A stretch of DNA of 64,000 bases, from NCBI GenBank assembly GCA_019915015.1, contig JAHBBC010000014.1, forward strand, positions 992,001 to 1,056,000, written 5' to 3'. The notes beneath the pieces are model-generated. The model was not told the origin of the DNA, made no database searches, and saw only the letters and a list, made by a program, of their open reading frames with translations. Positions within the stretch are counted from its first letter, which is position 1; each line of letters starts with the position of its first letter. The translations under genes and the position numbers were made by a program. Source of the stretch: Auriscalpium vulgare. Its lineage: Eukaryota; Basidiomycota; Agaricomycetes; Russulales; Auriscalpiaceae. Below, one piece after another: positions 1 through 11,365 of the stretch.

Positions 1-415
1 ATCACGCCTCTGTGGGATAACCATGCGCGCGCTGAGCATACAACGGATGTATGCAGACGGGAAGGCATGCTCACCCATTATTGAAGAGCACATGCAGCTC
101 GTCCTCCTTGCTCAAAAACTCCTTGGCCGCCCTCCGCACGCTCGACTTGTCAGCGAGGTCGAGTTCCAAGAACAGAGCCTCGCAGCCCGTATCCTTCTTC
201 AACTCGTCGATCGCCGCCAGCGCCTTGCTCCGCGAGCGCGCGGCGACGTAGACCTTCGCGCCGTGCGCGAGCAGCTGGCGCACGGTCTCTTTGCCGATGC
301 CGCTGTTGCCCCCAGTGACAATGGCTACGCGCCCGTCCAGGTCGGGGATGAAGTCGGCTGAGAACGTCGCGGTAGGCGGGAACCACTGGTCGAGGATGCT
401 GGCGTTTTGGCCCAT
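1..415 (-). CDS. Short-chain dehydrogenase/reductase (retinol-dehydrogenase-like), N-terminal part, cut by the window edge
   Basis: The start codon is at 415 and the gene runs off the left edge. Exon 1 (415-75) encodes 113 residues plus two bases. A 65-nt intron (74-10) follows, and the first nine bases of exon 2 restore an NNGGVM motif. Visible hallmarks are the Rossmann dinucleotide motif TGGNSGIG near residue 36, the NADP-type segment AARSRSK, the acidic LDLAD strand and the NNG structural motif. Family knowledge: these are NAD(P)H-dependent oxidoreductases; the catalytic YxxxK would lie outside the window. The start is divergent from the P450 at 1034, so a shared promoter region is likely. 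It is probably the left-hand member, or just outside the left edge, of the terpenoid cluster. It is not the same subfamily as the tandem SDRs at 11-14 kb, which carry TGAxSGIG and a different N terminus. Confidence 0.85.
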
Positions 416-1033
416 TGTGACGCGTCGGGAATTGCTGGCGGGCTGTTCGGGGGCGTCATGGCGTGCAGATGCTTATAGACGAGCAGTGCTTGGCGAAGCG
501 GAGGTGCGATGGACGAGGACCCGAATGAGGGCGGGAGGCAAGCAGGCCTAGGCAAGCCGCTCAGGCGAGGAGGGCGCTGGAGGGCGCGCCGCGCAACTTG
601 TCATTGTACTACATTGACCTTCGAATCCGCGTTCCAACCTGGTTCTAACCACCTACTGTCTCCGTGCTTTGGAGGTTCCGCGGTGAAGGTCATTTATGGC
701 ATGGAGGCTTCTTTGGTCTAGGACCGAACAAGGTCAGCCTAGTGCGTACGCTGGCAAACGGGTCCCGCAGTAATGACGGCAAACGTACGTAGCCTGTAAA
801 TAAGTTTCCTGAACACTGCATATTGCATAGCTTGCCTCAAATTGGCCCAATCCCTTCGTCGTTTCACAAGACACGCGTCCGCCCCGAACAGAGTCGCGCC
901 AACCGAGTTCCGACCGCGCGTGCGGCGTCAGTGACAACATCCTTCCATGCATGCGCTCGACACGCTCGATTATCTATGAAGGGTTGTTCGCAGCACCCGA
1001 CGCACTCTCTTCTATCCATGATACTACTGTGTG
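416..1033. promoter_or_regulatory. Divergent intergenic region between the SDR and P450-1
   Basis: This 618-bp gap lies between two start codons that point away from each other, so it should carry both promoters. I see no gene-like open frame with family similarity. No specific operator could be assigned by eye. Confidence 0.4.
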
Positions 1034-3324
1034 ATGGCAACAGTCCTTCTTATCCAGCTCGTCACTGCCGGCGTTGCCATAATCCTTGGAAAATGCCTGC
1101 TTGACTTCTTTCAGATACATGTCGCTTCACCTCTGCGGAATGTACGGGGCCCTCCATCTACGTCCTGGTTGCGCGGTTAGACTTTTCCGTCATGCTCTCA
1201 CGATTACTACACCTGCTGACTACATGCAGGACATATGGGCCAACTCTTTCACCCGCAGGGCTGGGACTTTCATCTGCAAGAACTAGCCAGTTACGGAACG
1301 GTCGTTAGATTGCGAGGGTTCCTTGGGGTGCGTAGAGTCCAAGCTTCTACTATGACCTTGCGGATAGTTGATAACCTATGTCGGTCACTTGTGCAGGAAG
1401 ATGTGCTGTACGTTACGGACCCCGGGGCACTGCGCTCTATCTTAATGGACCATGGAGATACATTCGACGAACCTCCCATGATAATCGAGTAAGTGCGGCC
1501 CGCTGACTACACACGTAATACTCAAACCCGCCTGCCAGGCGAAACAAACTGCTCTGGGGCAATGGCCTCTTATCATCAACTGGTGAGTAGTACTTTGGGC
1601 CCCTCCCCTCTCCGTCACAGCTCGAATTATCAAAATGCAGGCGCAATCCACCGAAGACAACGCCGTGTACTCAATGCGGTCTTCTCGCCCGCTCGCCTCC
1701 GCGACATCCTGCCCACGTTCTACTCCGTGGTTCACCGAGTACGAAAGTCTCTTCCTCCAGACGCTCTGCGTTCTAACCTACGGACGATAGACGGAGGACA
1801 GTATGACACAGCTCCTCCATTTCGGGTCTGTCGAGTTAGACATGCTCGTGTGGATGTCGCGCACCTCGCTAGAGCTCATTGGTCAAGCCGGGGTCGGCGT
1901 CTCGTTTGACACTCTCGCAGAGACCTCGCCACCCAATCCATACATGGTCGCAGCCAAGCAACTCATGTTAGTTTCACACTGCTGTCTAAGTATATGTGGC
2001 TAACACTAGTCCAGTCCTTTGTCCTTCCCTCTCCAAGGCTTTATGCGTCTCATACCTCACCTCGTGAAGATTGGCTCTCCTGAGTTCCGAGGCTTTCTCG
2101 CTGGCATCGCACCGCACGCGAATATCAGGAAGCTGAAAGAGATCATCTATTTCCTCTACGAGACGAATTCATCTGTGTTTCGGGAGCGCGTGAAGGACCT
2201 CGGGCGCGACGACAGATCGGCCGAGGCTAGCGACATAATCAGCTCTCTCAGTAAGTCCCACCACAATAGCCAAGTGTGATTCTTACTGTTGCTAATGGGA
2301 GCTTACGAGCAGTCCAGGAGCGGCAGAACTCCCCTGATGCAGACAAGCTCTCTGACGAGGAGCTAATCGCACAGATGGGTACCTTGATATTTGCGGGACA
2401 CGATACGACCTCTGTTGCGCTATGTCGCACATTGCACGTGCTCGCGCTCAATCTCGAGCAACAGGAACGTCTCCGGGAAGAGCTGCTCCGAGCGCCTCGA
2501 AGTGCAAATGGCGACGAGGATCTGTCCTACAATCAGCTTTCCGCTCTACCTTATCTCGACGCCGTCTGCAAGGAAACTTTGCGCCTGTGAGTGGGCCCTG
2601 ATATGGCGCCCTGCTTGTGCTCACATGTATCCGCTTAATTCTCAGGTACTCGCCAGTGACTCAACTACACCGAGTGTAAGCCTGCATCCATCATGAATAC
2701 ACACCCGTGTTGAAATCTCGCGCATCAGCCCACGCCAAGACGCTATCGTTCCACTCTCCCGGCCCGTTTCCGGTGTCGACAAGACTCAAATTGACAGGCT
2801 TACCGTCAAGGCAGGCACGCTGGTGGTCGTCGGTGCCGCTTCCGTGAACCGCGACCCGGAGATCTGGGGATCGGACGGGGACCAGTGGATCCCGGAGCGC
2901 TGGCTCAGGCCGCTCCCGGCAAGCGTCGCTGACGCGTCTCTACCAGGGGTTTATGCAAACCAGTAAGTTTCCGCGTGCATGCTCAGTGGATGATAACTTA
3001 CTCGGTGGTTAGGATGACCTTTATGGGAGGGGGGCGGTCTTGCATGTATGTTCTTTGCACTCTATCTTTCGTTTTCAACACTTAACCTCAAAGTCAGTGG
3101 GTTCAAGTTCGCTGAGGCGGAGATGAGTAAGTGTCCAATTGGACTTTACAATCTCGCAATGCTCATCACGCGGCGCAGAAGTGGTCCTGTCGATCCTCCT
3201 GTCGCGGTTCAAATTTGAGCCGGCAGACGAGGCGATTGTGTGGAATATGTACAACTTTGCGACTCCGAGTGTACGCGTAGCCGGCCCGCCCAGTATGCCT
3301 CTCAAAGTCACGCTTCTGGGCTAG
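1034..3324 (+). CDS. Cytochrome P450 monooxygenase 1
   Basis: A microsomal haem-thiolate monooxygenase spread over about ten exons. The start ATG at 1034 gives a hydrophobic N-terminal anchor (MATVLLIQLVTAGVAIILG) followed by the proline-rich hinge RGPPSTSWL. Later exons give the I-helix AGHDTTS, the K-helix ETLR (ExxR), the PERW segment and the haem loop FMGGGRSCIG with the cysteine ligand. The protein ends at the TAG at 3324. Intron phases were followed through the I-helix, K-helix and haem exons and stay in frame, so the gene looks functional. Its first exons resemble the basidiomycete clade with a GWDFH-type motif after the hinge. It lies between an SDR and an aldo-keto reductase in the terpenoid cluster, so it probably hydroxylates the terpene scaffold; the substrate is inference. 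Confidence 0.93.
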
Positions 3325-3955
3325 GCAAATCTAATGTGTGTACATTGACCGCGAGGTGTGCATTCTTAGCTCTGTGTGCAATCTCACGCCTACATGCCCA
3401 AGGCAGATGTTGCGGACAGTACGTATTGGACTAGGACTGGGGCAATCTTTAGCATCGAGACGTTGAGGTGAGCCATCTTCCCAGTCTTCGAACATCACGA
3501 GTCCTCGATCGGAAGCCTTTCATCCCGACTGCCTGCGCGCCTAGATTGCCCCTCAAGAAACAAAGCTTTGCGGCGATGGGGCTGCGTCAGCTGTCGGCAC
3601 AGGTGCGCCTGGTGATACTGATGTGGCGACGCTGATTTCAATCTTCCAGGCTCCTTGAAAGAGCAAGATTGACACCATTGTCGTCGCTTGGGCGCGCGGC
3701 ATCGACGGTGACCGTGCTGGGTGACCATCATTCTCTACGCGCCGACAAAGCCGGAGGGACGGCCAGCCAATCGCATCCAAGTCAAAGCCTGTAAAAGCCG
3801 AGATGCGCACTTAAGAACTATGCTGACAGGACAACTTTAGCGTCATAGTCTCACGTACCCTTGTGCCCCGCAGAGCTTTTAGAGGCTGGTCTGCAACGGC
3901 CTTTTGCCAGTTGCTTTCGCATCGATCCCGCACTTTCTCTAGCACTACACGCACA
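3325..3955. other. Intergenic region P450-1 to AKR
   Basis: About 630 bp without a supportable gene. Short open frames on the minus strand (3495-3810) show no recognisable family motif. It should contain the P450-1 terminator and the AKR promoter. Confidence 0.5.
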
Positions 3956-5492
3956 ATGTCTCTTTGGTCTTTCCCGCCCCCGCCGCCCTCCAAGCTCGGC
4001 CGGTACCGCACGCTCTCGCCACTTGCGGGCGTGCGTGTGTCGCCGCTCCAGCTTGGCGGCATGAGTATCGGCGACAAGTGGGACAAGTATGGCATGGGGT
4101 CGATGGACAAGGAGAGCTCGTTCAAGCTGCTGGACGCGTTCTACGATGCGGGGGTGAGCGATAAGCCGGGCGCGCATACCGTTGAGTTATATTGATCGCG
4201 CTTAGGGCAACTTCATCGATACGGCGAATAACTAGTGAGTGGCGTTGTCCTGTAATTTGATTGGATGGTGTTCTCACGCGTCGTTCTCAGCCAGGACGAG
4301 ACCTCGGAAGCCTTCATCGGAGAGTGGGCTGAAGCGCGGGGCATCCGCGATCAGCTGGTCATTGCGACCAAGGTAGGAACAAAAACAAAAACTGAAGCGC
4401 CCGTTCTCATATATGCGTGCAGTACTCGACGAACTACAAGCGCGGCCGTGATGACATCAAAAACCACGCCAACTACGCCGGCAACAGCACGAAGTCGCTG
4501 CACGTCTCTGTCGAGCAGTCGCTCAAGAAACTGCGCACGTCATACATTGATATTCTGTATGTCCATTGGTGGGACTACACTACCTCGGTAGAGGAGGTCA
4601 TGAACAGCCTCCACACTGTCGTCGCCCAAGGGAAGGTGCTCTACCTGGTAAGTAGTGCCGTTTTACCGCACAAAGAAAGCGAAACCTAACTTGCTCTCTC
4701 TCTTCAAAGGGTATCTCAGACACGCCAGCATGGGTCGTCTCTAAGGCAAACCAGTACGCCAAGGACCACGGCAAGACTCCCTTCGTGATCTACCAGGGAC
4801 AATGGAGCATCTTGGAGCGGTCTTTTGAACGCGATATCATCCCCATGGCACGCGCCGAAGGTGCGCTCACCAGGCAATGTGCATCCAAACACTTTACTCA
4901 ATTTGTACCGTGTAACAGGTCTGGCTCTTGCACCCTTCGGTGTGCTCGGCGGTGGTAAGCTCCGCTCAGATGCCGAGGAGCAGCGACGCAGGGAGTCGGG
5001 CGAGAAGGGGCGTCAGCTCTTCGGTCCGAACTGGGAGCGCACCGACGAGGAGAAAGCCGTGAGCAAAGTGCTCGAGGAGATCGCTGGGGAAGTCGGCGTG
5101 AACAGCGTCACCGCAGGTGCGTTCGTTTTTCATCGTCCCGCCAGCTAGAGACTGACTGCGTGGATTGCCAGTGGCGATTGCGTACCACTTGCAGAAGACG
5201 CCTTTCGTGTTCCCGATCATCGGCGGACGCAAGGTCGAGCAGCTCCAGGAGAACATCAAGGCCCTGGATATTGTGCTCACTCCTGAGCACATCAAGCGCA
5301 TTGAGGCCGCCTCACCGTTCAGCCCTGGATTCCCGCACACAATCTTGGTATGTCTGCGCGAGCATCGTAGCGTGAACTCCGAAATCTGATGATTTTCCCT
5401 AGGGCGACGGAACCTCTGATAGCTTCATCGCGAAGACTGTGGCTCATTACGATCGCGTCGCGGTGCCGGAGGCCATCAGACCGGCCAAGTAA
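3956..5492 (+). CDS. Aldo-keto reductase, aryl-alcohol dehydrogenase / norsolorinic-acid-reductase type
   Basis: NAD(P)H-dependent reduction of aldehydes or ketones to alcohols. The start ATG is at 3956 ([18 protein letters not shown]) and the stop at 5490-5492. Introns separate exons that spell the AKR barrel: [16 protein letters not shown] holds the catalytic Asp and Tyr, IATKYST the catalytic Lys and ILYVHWWD the catalytic His. [11 protein letters not shown] and [15 protein letters not shown] form the C-terminal cofactor-binding part. The exon joins AGGNFID, ATKYST and LYLGISD are all consistent with GT...AG introns, so the gene looks intact. Fungal members act on aromatic aldehydes or on cluster intermediates. 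Here, lying between two P450 genes and upstream of a terpene synthase, a role in trimming an aldehyde or ketone on the terpenoid (or its aromatic partner) is plausible but inferred. Confidence 0.92.
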
Positions 5493-6316
5493 ACCTTACA
5501 TTGGGCGAGGCAATGGTGGAAGTTAAGCGTTGTACTTGGAAGAGTGGCTCCGATTGTACTGTGTAGCTAGGCCAATTGTACAAATATCATTGACTGCTGT
5601 TGCCAAAAAAAGTGTTACCAATATCGTCGTGGTCCGAAAGCCTCTCTCAAAACGTTTGTGTTAACTATTTTTTCTGGATTGCATTCGTCATTCAACTCGC
5701 GAGCCGTCGGAGTCGGACGTTGCTTTGACAAAATTGCTCGAGATTGGCGTTTCTTCGGCAGCTACTTGGAACTGGCAAGTTGTCGAATATTTTTCCAACC
5801 CCACGGAGCAGAGGTGCAGAGGTCATACGGTTGGCGTAAAACTCCCACTCTGGCGCCGACTGATGCGGAGGCGCCGCAGATGCACACCTCCCTCCATTGC
5901 TACGGAGGACCGTCTACAGAGATGAATACTGGTACGCCGTCCTGAGCTCGTCGACGTCAACGGCACATGCTAGGCAGCTCCGAAGGAACGACCTACTAGA
6001 GTGCGAGCGCCGACTGAACAACTTGCGTGGCAGAACCAGGACAGCCACCGAGCAGGACCTCTGGCACCGCCGCTAGGAATGCGATCTGATCTGCTGAGGT
6101 CATCATACGGAAGGGAGCCGATAGACTGGCGACATGACAAGGACGCGATCCGACTCGCATCCTGACCGCACCGTCGCTCGCTTCCCGTCCTCCACCGACA
6201 GATCAACTAATCCTCGAGCCGACCGGACAAACTCATGCCGTCTTTGGCGTCCATTAAGTCCACTTGTCCCCCCTTGCATGAGGGCTTTTCTCACTCGTGT
6301 GTCCACGCCCGCCTCC
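5493..6316. other. Intergenic region AKR to P450-2
   Basis: About 820 bp with no supportable gene. An in-frame ATG upstream of P450-2 (6134) would add about 60 hydrophilic residues before the membrane anchor. I treat this as 5' untranslated sequence. Confidence 0.45.
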
Positions 6317-8341
6317 ATGCCTGTGGACGTCACTCTCATCGCCGCCGCCTCGGCGTTCGCAACGCTCTTCATCGTATGGGTTCGCCAGCTGCTCAATGGG
6401 AAGAAGTCGTCTCCCCTACCACCCTCGCCGAAGGGCTTGCCTGTACTAGGCAATATGTTGGATTTAGCATCGGGTGAGGTCTATGTGAAGGCGCGCGACT
6501 GGTCGCGAGAGCTTGGTACGTCGCATCTGTTTCGGTGTCATAGACTGGCTGAATCTCGGATTTTATAGGCGACGATGTCATTTCGTTGAACATTTTGGGC
6601 AACACGATGGTCGTGCTCAACTCGGCACAGGCTGTCGCTGACATCTTCGACAAGCGAGGCTCCAACTACTCTGATAGACCAGACATGCCCATGATTGTTG
6701 ATTTGTGAGATTCAGGATTGAGGTTGCTCGACACCTTCTTACGCCTGCTCACAGAATGGGATGGGACTGGACGTTTGCGCTGATGCGCTACGGCCCGAGC
6801 TGGAAGGAGCACCGTCGAGTGTTTCACAGTCACTTCAACCACAGCGTCGAAGAGCACCGACACATCCAGCTTGACATCTCACGGGAGCTACTCAGCCTGC
6901 TGCTACAGTCGCCCGACAAGTGGGTGGACCATCTGAGGCAGTACGTTGCACTAGCTGTCCGCAGGCGCTGTTGGGTTGACGGACAAAATTAGCTACACCG
7001 CCCACATCATCATGAAGAGGGTTTATGGTCACACTGTGGTCGATGATAAGGATCCTTATGTGCGTCTTGTGGAGAAGGCCTCCCAGAGCACCTCTGAGGC
7101 TGCCCTTCCTGGCGCTTTCTTGGTCGATCTATTCCCGAGTCGTGCGTTTCAACTCTTATCGGCTTGCAGAATTTCATTGATTTTCTTAGTGAAATACGTC
7201 CCCGAGTGGGTACCAGGCGCCGGATTCAAGAAGAAGGCTCGCGAATGGCGCAAGCTCTCCCAGGCAATGATCAACGTGCCCTATAACATGGTCAAGGATA
7301 AATTCGTACGTCGTCCATTCAAGCAAATCCGAGCTTGATTCTGATGGTTTTGCTACAGGAAAAGGGCCAGGCAGAACCATGCTTCGTCGCAACATGCCTT
7401 GAGCAAAACGATGCGAGTCAGATGGCCGGCAAGGGTGAGGTCCTGACCGAGGACATGATCAAGGACACCGCTGCGGTGTCCTACGCTGCTGGCGCCGACA
7501 CGGTAAGTTCGACATCCAATTTTATGGTCTCATACAAATGAAAGGATACTTGCAGAGCGTGTCAACTCTCAGCGCATTCGTTTTGGCTATGACTCTGTAT
7601 CCAGGCGCGCAAAAGCGTGCCCAGGCTGAGCTCGACTCTGTCCTCGGCGGCGAGCGTCTTCCTGGCTTCGGCGACAAGGACGATCTCCCCTACGTCGGCG
7701 CGCTCGTCAAAGAGGTCCTGCGCTGGATCCCGGTGCTCCCGCTTGCCGTGCCCCATCGCGCGGTTACCTCCGACCAGTACAAGGGCTACCACATCCCCGC
7801 GGGTGCGACCGTTATGGGCAACACCTGGTGCGCTTTTGTGTAATCTCCGTCGGCGCTGAGCTCGGACTAACGCGTGTGGCGGCGGGCTAGGGCAATCCTG
7901 CACAATGAGGTGGTCTTCCCTGACCCGGAGTCGTTCAAGCCCGAGCGGTTCCTTGAGAACCCGCGCCTGCCTGACCCCGCAGACAGTGGCGTATTTGGCT
8001 TTGGCAGACGGTGAGTCGCGCCCAACATCCGCCGGCGCGCCGCGCTAACCCCCGCCCCAGGGCATGCGCGGGCAAGGGCATGGCGCTCGACACCATCTGG
8101 ATCGCCATTGCTTCCGTGCTCGCGTCGTTCGAGATATCGAAGGCGACAGACGAGAACGGGCTCATCATCACGCCTGAGATGAAAGTCGCGCCCGGCACGA
8201 TCAGGTTCGTGCCGCCCACTTGACAGTGCGCACGCAGCAGTGACTGATTTCCATTGGCTGTGCGGTAGCTACCCTTCTCCGTTCAAGTGTCAGATTCTGC
8301 CGAGATCCAAGACAGCGCTTGCGCTCATGCAGCATGCGTAG
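6317..8341 (+). CDS. Cytochrome P450 monooxygenase 2
   Basis: A second microsomal P450, of a subfamily different from P450-1 (CYP5150/CYP620-like by general appearance, unverified). The ATG at 6317 starts a hydrophobic anchor (MPVDVTLIAAASAFATLFIVW) followed by the hinge PLPPSPKGLPVLGN. Other hallmarks are WKEHRRVFH in the C-helix, AAGADT/SVSTLS in the I-helix, KEVLRW (ExxR), PERFLENPR and the haem loop FGFGRRACAG. The open frame of the last large exon stops at 8223, but a better model splices it. A donor at 8205 and an acceptor at 8268 join GTIS to a final exon encoding YPSPFKCQILPRSKTALAL, the conserved C terminus of this clade, and end at 8341. The gene sits directly upstream of the terpene synthase on the same strand, so oxidation of its sesquiterpene is the natural guess. 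Confidence 0.92.
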
Positions 8342-9210
8342 AGTGCGTTTTTGATGTACTTAAGTACATGCATTGATTGACGTCTGCGTGTGGGAGCGCG
8401 AATCCCGCTTTCGATGTCATTCATTCACGGTGCACGGCGCCTGTGTTCTGATCTATTCAACCACGATATTAGTCCTAGCTTTAGCATGTATGATCAGAAT
8501 GAATAGACGAGCAACAACATTTTTGGTGTACATAATCGCCGTCTCGGTTGCTGCGGTCGGCAAGCTCTCCGGCGCCTTGGCAGTTCACCATGCGATGCGT
8601 CGCTGCTGATTTTTGAGTAGGTTCCTGCATGCGGTGCGCAACAAATGCTTTGGTTGCTTCTCCCAGAAGATACGGCGATTTGTCATCGGTCGGATAAGTA
8701 CACGTCGAGAGACAAGCCAGATACCATGCACAAACTTCGGACGGACCAGAAAACATCGAGCTACGGGAGGAAGGAATCACTTGGGGCGCAAAGACAAGGC
8801 CTGTTGGATGACGAGAAAAGCTTGCGCAGATTAGGGCTCTATTCGGTTCGAATAGCGCGGGTCCGACGGGATGGAGCAGGGCGTCGACCCGAAACCGCGA
8901 ATAAGATGAGACCTGGCCCATCGATGGCGTCCTGTTCGGGTTCCTCGCTCAGCAGGAGTCATCATGCCGTGGAGCCCCACCCTCGTATGCTTTGCAATGC
9001 GCGATTATTGAAATCCCGGCTTGATAGGTGGAATTTACGGTCTCCGGTGTCCACGACGCGAACATCTAATTTTTGGCAGCGAAGCGACGGATCAGCGTTC
9101 CAAGTCTTTCAAAAGCTCGGCGCACCAGCGTTCATTCACTCTCCCTCACAGCCCTCGTCCCCCATTCAGCTCATCCCAACCTACCCTCCACCTACTCAAT
9201 TGCCACCGCC
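8342..9210. promoter_or_regulatory. Intergenic region P450-2 to sesquiterpene synthase
   Basis: About 870 bp. A 146-codon minus-strand open frame (8921-8481) has no family features and is probably chance. The part just before 9211 is pyrimidine-rich (CTCCCTCACAGCCCTCG), as is common before fungal starts. Confidence 0.4.
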
Positions 9211-10472
9211 ATGCCTGAGAAGTTCTACATCCCTAACTGCCTCGAGAACTGGAAGTGGCCTCGCGCACTGAACCCATACTACGAGGAGGTGAAGGCGGAG
9301 TCCGCAGCATGGGCGAGGAGCTTCGGCGCCTTCAGCCCGAAGGCCCAGCATGCCTACGACCGCTGCGACTTCAGTGAGTGCCTTCGCCGGCTGCGAAAGC
9401 TCGCTGCTCAATGCCATTGACAGACAAGCTTGCATGCCTGGCGTACCCGCTGCTCGACAAGGGTCAGCATTTGTGCGAAGATAAAGCAAGTAGTTTGTGC
9501 TGACGAGTATTCAATCTAGCTGGCGCGCGCACAGGATGCGACCTCATGAACATGTTCTTCGTCTACGACGAGTATTCCGATGTCGCGCCGGCGGATGAGG
9601 TCCAGGTGATGGCCAACATCATCATGGACGCCCTCCGCAACCCGCACAAGCCCCGGCCAGAGGGCGAGTGGGTCGGTGGCGAGGTCACCCGGCAGTAAGC
9701 ATGGCCTAGATATTCCCCGAGAGCCCCCGAGCTGAGCGTGCACTTTACAGGTTCTGGGAGATGGCGATCAAAACAGCCAGCGCGCAATCGCAGAAGCGCT
9801 TTATCGAGACGTTCGGAACATACACCCAGTCGGTTGTCCAGCAGGCCGCAGACCGGGACCATCACTACGTCCGCACTGTCCAGGAGTACCTCGAGGTGCG
9901 CCGGGACACTATTGGCGCCAAGCCGTCCTTCGCCATCCTGGAAGTGGGCATGGATATCCCCGACGAGGCCATCGAGCACCCCATCATTCAGGAGATGTCG
10001 ATCCTCTCCATCGACATGATCTTGCTTGGCAACGTAAGCACTTCCTCTAAGACATCTGGCTCGGAATCTGACACGTGCGCCGTTGCAGGACATCGCATCG
10101 TACAACCTCGAGCAAGCCCGGGGCGATGACAACCACAACATGGTCACGATCGTTATGCACCAGGAGAAGACGGACATCAAGGGCGCGATGGACTGGGTCG
10201 TCCAATACCACAAGACGCTCGAGGACCGTTTCATGGAGCTGTACGAGCAGGTGCCGTCCTTGGACTTTGGCGAGCGTGTGAACAAGGAGCTCGCCGTCTA
10301 CGTTGACGGCCTGGGCAACTGGGTGCGGGCCAGCGACCAGTGGGGCTTCGAGAGCGAGCGGTACTTCGGGAAGAAGGCCCCGGAGATCCAAAAGACGCGG
10401 TGGGTGACCCTGATGCCCAAGGAGCGCACAGACGAGATTGGCCCCCAGATCGTGGACGGTTCCATGTTGTAG
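9211..10472 (+). CDS. Sesquiterpene synthase, delta-6-protoilludene-synthase-like (clade III)
   Basis: Cyclises farnesyl diphosphate in the cytosol, the committed step of the cluster. Five exons (9211-9373, 9424-9462, 9520-9694, 9751-10033, 10089-10472) give exactly 347 codons plus stop, the normal length of the family. The aspartate-rich metal motif is DEYSD in VYDEYSD. The NSE triad is NDIASYNLE followed by QARGDD, and the diphosphate-sensing RY pair is in FESERYF. The segment GGEVTRQFWE and the C terminus ending in a [13 protein letters not shown] strand strongly recall basidiomycete protoilludene synthases of the Armillaria, Stereum and Omphalotus type. All introns have GT...AG borders and keep frame. 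Product identity is inferred from overall resemblance; another humulyl-cation-derived product is possible. It is flanked by P450-2 and two SDRs on the same strand. Confidence 0.95.
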
Positions 10473-11365
10473 ATCATTCATACCATTATTGATGTCATGG
10501 CGTTGTCGCCGCACGCAAGCTTGTAGTTTATCTTGTCTAGGAGTGGGAGGTGCCTCGAATTTCATAGATTGTAACATGCTGTAACACGTACACCTGCCAG
10601 CGATGAATGCACGACTCTTCGCATACTCTCAGGCGAATCATGGAAGACGTACTGTGATCATTCTATGATGAGGCACATCGGCCTTGCGGACGCCGCGTGC
10701 GGCATTTAGTTACTCTGGCGTGTACCAGTTCAGCGCTCGAGATAGTTTGCAGGGAAGACTGTCGTGTAGTAGGCTTTTGCGGACATCGAGTCGGCAGCCG
10801 CCTCTTGCCGCGGGCAGCCGCGCGTATGTAAATTGTCTCCGCTTGAACGGTCACGTGCAATCATTCGTCTCTGACTTCAATGCAATCCAGCCATGCAACG
10901 CCTGCCAGCGGCCCTGCCTGCCCCTGGTCCTGCCTGGTCCTGTCTGGTTCTGCCTGTCATACCCCATGCAGCTTCATGATATAGATCAAGCCGAGTACAC
11001 TGGAACCGACCGGGAACCGTGCGCCTCCCCACTCGTGATCGGCGACCGACGGACGCGAATTGCCAGTATGCGATGGTCTGCGCGAGAGCCGGCGGGTGCA
11101 TACAGTTGCGACGGTCGGGTCGGTATCATCGTCCCTCCTATGGATCGAACATAAGGCCGGAAGCGCCTTCGCGAAGTCAGGCTCAGTGAGCTCCGCATTA
11201 CGGCCTATCACGACCTTCAGTTGACGCGACCATTCTAGTTCGGTTCCTCTTCGTTCCCATGGCCCCGATTCGCGCGCGGTGCAGTCATCGACGCATGATT
11301 CCCTGCAAAACAAATAAGTACAGCCCGGCTCTTCCGACGGCGTGCGCGCGCTTTCTGGTTCAACG
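10473..11365. other. Intergenic region terpene synthase to SDR-A
   Basis: About 890 bp. It contains a short imperfect CCTG/CCTGG reiteration around 10911-10965 and no supportable gene. Confidence 0.45.

Noticed and set aside
8835..8860. CGGTTCGAATA resembling a tRNA T-loop
   Set aside because: No acceptor stem, anticodon stem or B-box partner fits around it.
8481..8921. 146-codon minus-strand open frame between P450-2 and the terpene synthase
   Set aside because: No recognisable domain, no helix pattern and no splice-consistent extension.
10911..10965. CCTG/CCTGG reiterated tract
   Set aside because: Short and imperfect; nothing beyond simple-sequence slippage is supported.
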